39,445 bases of DNA from JAUWNP01 sp034430655. Its GTDB lineage: Bacteria > Chloroflexota > Anaerolineae > B4-G1. The position numbers and the translations under genes were made by a program. Location of the stretch: assembly GCA_034430655.1 (NCBI GenBank), contig DAOUEC010000169.1, positions 1-39,445 on the forward strand, read 5' to 3'. This document shows positions 38,042 through 39,445 of this stretch, piece by piece. How positions within the stretch are numbered: position 1 is the stretch's first letter; every line of letters begins with the position of its first letter. Under the pieces are notes generated by a model. The model saw only the letters and a list, made by a program, of their open reading frames with translations, did no database searches and was not told where the DNA came from.

Positions 38042-38084
38042 TAGGTACAGAGTACCACACCAAACGATGAGCCCTCTCAAGAAC

Positions 38085-38117
38085 AAACTGCCGGGCACCG
38101 TTTCCACCCGGCAGTTT
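38085..38117 (-). terminator. Rho-independent terminator after the phosphatidyltransferase gene
   Basis: A perfect 11-base stem, AAACTGCCGGG with CCCGGCAGTTT, around an 11-base loop. On the minus strand it is followed by GTTCTT. It lies 24 bases past the stop of the CDP-alcohol phosphatidyltransferase gene. Confidence 0.75.
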
Positions 38118-38140
38118 CATGATCTCCTGGTTACCCCGAC

Positions 38141-38803
38141 CTAACTGCCCGTCTCTTCCCGCCGGGAGACCGCGTAGACATATAGAATGCGCTGAACCAT
38201 CGTGAACACGGAGAGCACCGCCAGAGCCCATATCATCACAGTGGGCAGCCCGACTGCCGACAGCGCACCGATGAGGATGATGCGCTCCAGGCGGGTCAAC
38301 AACCCCACCTTGCAAGGGAAGCCCTCCGCCTCAGCCCGCGCACGGGTGTAACTGACCATCAACGCCGCCACCAGCGAGATGAGGAGCAGGACAACCTCCA
38401 GGTGTGCCCCCTGGCGTAGATAGTGCACGGTGAGCCCCAGAATCAGGGCCGCGTCTGAAAGCCGGTCAAGGGTCGAATCAAGAAACGCCCCAAAGCGGCT
38501 TTGCTGTCCGAGGGCTCGCGCCAACGCCCCGTCCAGCGCGTCCACCGGCGCAACGATCAGCAGCAACCAGCCACCGAGCATCAAATAGCCCAGGCCAAAC
38601 ACCACCCCCACGCCCGCTTGAAGCAGGCAACCGACGAGAGTGACGGTATTGGGATGGATGCCCAGCCGACCCGCGACACGGGCGACAGGGGTCAAGAGTA
38701 CCCCTGCCTGGGTACGTGCCCAGTCGGTGAGCGAATCCCACCGTCTGCGTTGCCGCTTCTGTTTCACGCTCTGTTCGCAGTTTACTCGTTGCGCGCTGCT
38801 CAT
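38141..38803 (-). CDS. CDP-alcohol phosphatidyltransferase
   Basis: A 220-residue membrane enzyme with about six hydrophobic helices. The family's metal and substrate motif DG-x2-AR-x8,9-G-x3-D-x3-D is complete: DALDGALARALGQQSRFGAF then LDSTLDRLSD near residues 87-116. It joins a CDP-linked lipid to an alcohol phosphate (glycerol 3-phosphate or inositol phosphate) or another alcohol. The exact phospholipid made is not readable. It has its own terminator. The ATG at 38803 is accepted as the first in frame; the N-terminal 25 basic residues are poorly conserved in such proteins. Confidence 0.88.
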   Translation of the reverse strand: MSSAQRVNCEQSVKQKRQRRRWDSLTDWARTQAGVLLTPVARVAGRLGIHPNTVTLVGCLLQAGVGVVFGLGYLMLGGWLLLIVAPVDALDGALARALGQQSRFGAFLDSTLDRLSDAALILGLTVHYLRQGAHLEVVLLLISLVAALMVSYTRARAEAEGFPCKVGLLTRLERIILIGALSAVGLPTVMIWALAVLSVFTMVQRILYVYAVSRREETGS

Positions 38804-38890
38804 CTTGCGCCATCGCCTCCACCATAGCGATAGATGCTTCCGACCTCTATCGTGCCTTGTTGCTGTCGAGCCACACCAATCGCGCCCCCT

Positions 38891-39205
38891 CTACATCGCT
38901 GCCTGGGTCAGCACTGCGATGAATTCAGCATGGCGGCGTTCGATTTCAGGCAGGTTCAAGAAGCAATAGACCTCCCGCCCGGCCCGCCGGACCTGGACCA
39001 GACCGAGTAGGCGCAGCGGGCGCAGGTGAAAGGACACGAGCGGCTGACTTACGTGCAGCGCCCGCGCCAACTCTGTCACAGTCATCTCTTTGTTACTGGC
39101 TAGCGCCACGAGGATGCGCAGGCGCAGGACATCCCTAAGCGCGTGGAAATAGCGTGCCATCTCCCGCAACTCCTCACCAGTCGCCTTGCGCTGCTGGACA
39201 GCCAT
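38891..39205 (-). CDS. ArsR-family winged-helix repressor
   Basis: A 104-residue ArsR/SmtB-type regulator. LRDVLRLRILVALASNKEMT starts the fold. The recognition region is VTELARALHVSQPLVSFHLRPLRLLGLV with the wing in RRAGREVYCFLN. No cluster of cysteines for metal binding is visible, so the signal it senses is unclear. ATG 39205 has GGAGGG five to six bases upstream; an earlier in-frame ATG at 39232 lacks one. A palindrome in its leader is a likely self-operator. Confidence 0.88.
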   Translation of the reverse strand: MAVQQRKATGEELREMARYFHALRDVLRLRILVALASNKEMTVTELARALHVSQPLVSFHLRPLRLLGLVQVRRAGREVYCFLNLPEIERRHAEFIAVLTQAAM

Positions 39206-39240
39206 ATTGCCCTCCGCAGTTCCATAATGCATCTACAATG

Positions 39241-39259
39241 TATAAAGAACAGTTTTATA
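39241..39259 (-). promoter_or_regulatory. Inverted repeat, candidate ArsR operator
   Basis: TATAAA, a seven-base centre, and TTTATA form a perfect inverted repeat just downstream of the predicted transcription start of the ArsR gene. Its position and shape fit auto-repression. Confidence 0.5.
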
Positions 39260-39272
39260 AAAAAGCACTTAT

Positions 39273-39301
39273 ATATTACCGCAAAAATCCGAGTATGTCA
39301 A
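39273..39301 (-). promoter_or_regulatory. Promoter of the ArsR gene
   Basis: Minus-strand TTGACA (39296-39301), 17-bp spacer ending TTGCGG, TAATAT (39273-39278). Confidence 0.7.
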
Positions 39302-39326
39302 GTTTTGCTTGCCAAACGGGTATAGT

Positions 39327-39445
39327 TCAAAACTTTGGGGGACTTTGGGCAACGGGGCGGTAGACCTGCTGCCAGGCCCATTGGAAACGGCCACTGTGTA
39401 ACTCACCAAGAGCGGCCAGCATTGCTTGAGCATTATCCCGCTTCC
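39327..39445 (-). CDS. C-terminal end of an unidentified gene (runs off window)
   Basis: The minus strand is open from the right edge to a stop at 39327, giving 38 codons. It reads like protein: RDNAQAMLAALGELHSGRF, then QWAWQQVYRPV, ending PPKF. No family is certain. The tail has the feel of a transposase or other helical protein end, but this is a guess. It lies just upstream of the ArsR promoter and in the same direction. Confidence 0.4.
   Translation of the reverse strand, partial: KRDNAQAMLAALGELHSGRFQWAWQQVYRPVAQSPPKF

Noticed and set aside
1..39445. tRNA, rRNA, complete insertion sequence or prophage
   Set aside because: No conserved tRNA arms, rRNA stretches, transposase with inverted repeats or phage structural genes were recognised by eye; a tRNAscan or Infernal search would be the decisive check.

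Overview
The window looks like chromosomal DNA of a Chloroflexota bacterium, probably an anaerobic or thermophilic Anaerolineae-type lineage. This is inferred from gene content and not from a marker gene. The clues are high GC, a secreted C1 protease carrying a YLPLVVRG segment of the kind seen in Chloroflexota exported proteins, a DUF2142 membrane glycosyltransferase, TIGR00266 and FmdB-type proteins, and ferredoxin-linked 2-oxoacid oxidation. No rRNA, tRNA or CRISPR array was seen. Eleven promoter-like sequences were found, all with 17-bp spacers, and seven of them have GG directly before the -10 box.

Layout. (1) 1-4.8 kb, minus strand: a TrmB-type regulator heads a run of three ICMT-family membrane methyltransferases, two soluble SAM methyltransferases (one cut by the window edge) and a histidine phosphatase, with a 17-codon remnant of a possible fourth ICMT copy. 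(2) 4.9-9.9 kb, minus: a GH16-fold protein, an AbrB-like protein, a UbiE-like methyltransferase beside a decayed methyltransferase, a fusion of an AhpD-like domain to a ketopantoate-reductase-like domain, and a membrane-anchored metallo-beta-lactamase (MBL) hydrolase. (3) 10.1-12.3 kb, plus: a DUF2142 glycosyltransferase on a probably leaderless transcript, an FlK-like thioesterase and an FmdB zinc-ribbon protein. (4) 12.3-17.5 kb, minus: an alkyl-DHAP-synthase-like flavoprotein with GlpD, then an MBL-fold protein that has lost its metal ligands, a TPR lipoprotein and a small conserved protein. (5) 17.6-20.0 kb: an AT-richer restriction-modification island with a Phd antitoxin, an SPPY-type DNA methyltransferase and a convergent GIY-YIG nuclease of the Eco29kI family. 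(6) 20.2-23.5 kb, minus: TIGR00266 protein and secreted papain-like protease. (7) 23.9-26.4 kb, plus: ROK kinase, Memo and AMMECR1. (8) 26.4-34.6 kb, minus: a VorDABC-like ferredoxin oxidoreductase, a universal stress protein, alanine dehydrogenase, a CoA-transferase and an alpha/beta hydrolase without its serine nucleophile. (9) 34.7-39.4 kb, minus: an MBL hydrolase, an ABC exporter whose permease is fused to a SpoIIM domain, a CDP-alcohol phosphatidyltransferase, an ArsR regulator and a truncated gene at the edge.

How genes may work together. Alanine dehydrogenase, the 2-oxoacid:ferredoxin oxidoreductase and the CoA-transferase form a plausible amino-acid fermentation set. The alkyl-DHAP-synthase-like protein, GlpD and, at a distance, the CDP-alcohol phosphatidyltransferase point to glycerophosphate and possibly ether-lipid metabolism. 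The nuclease and methyltransferase form a type II restriction system. The window also contains several decayed or altered genes: two proteins missing catalytic residues, one methyltransferase relic, C-terminal tails without a gene body, and a fusion whose second half has ATA where a start codon would be expected.
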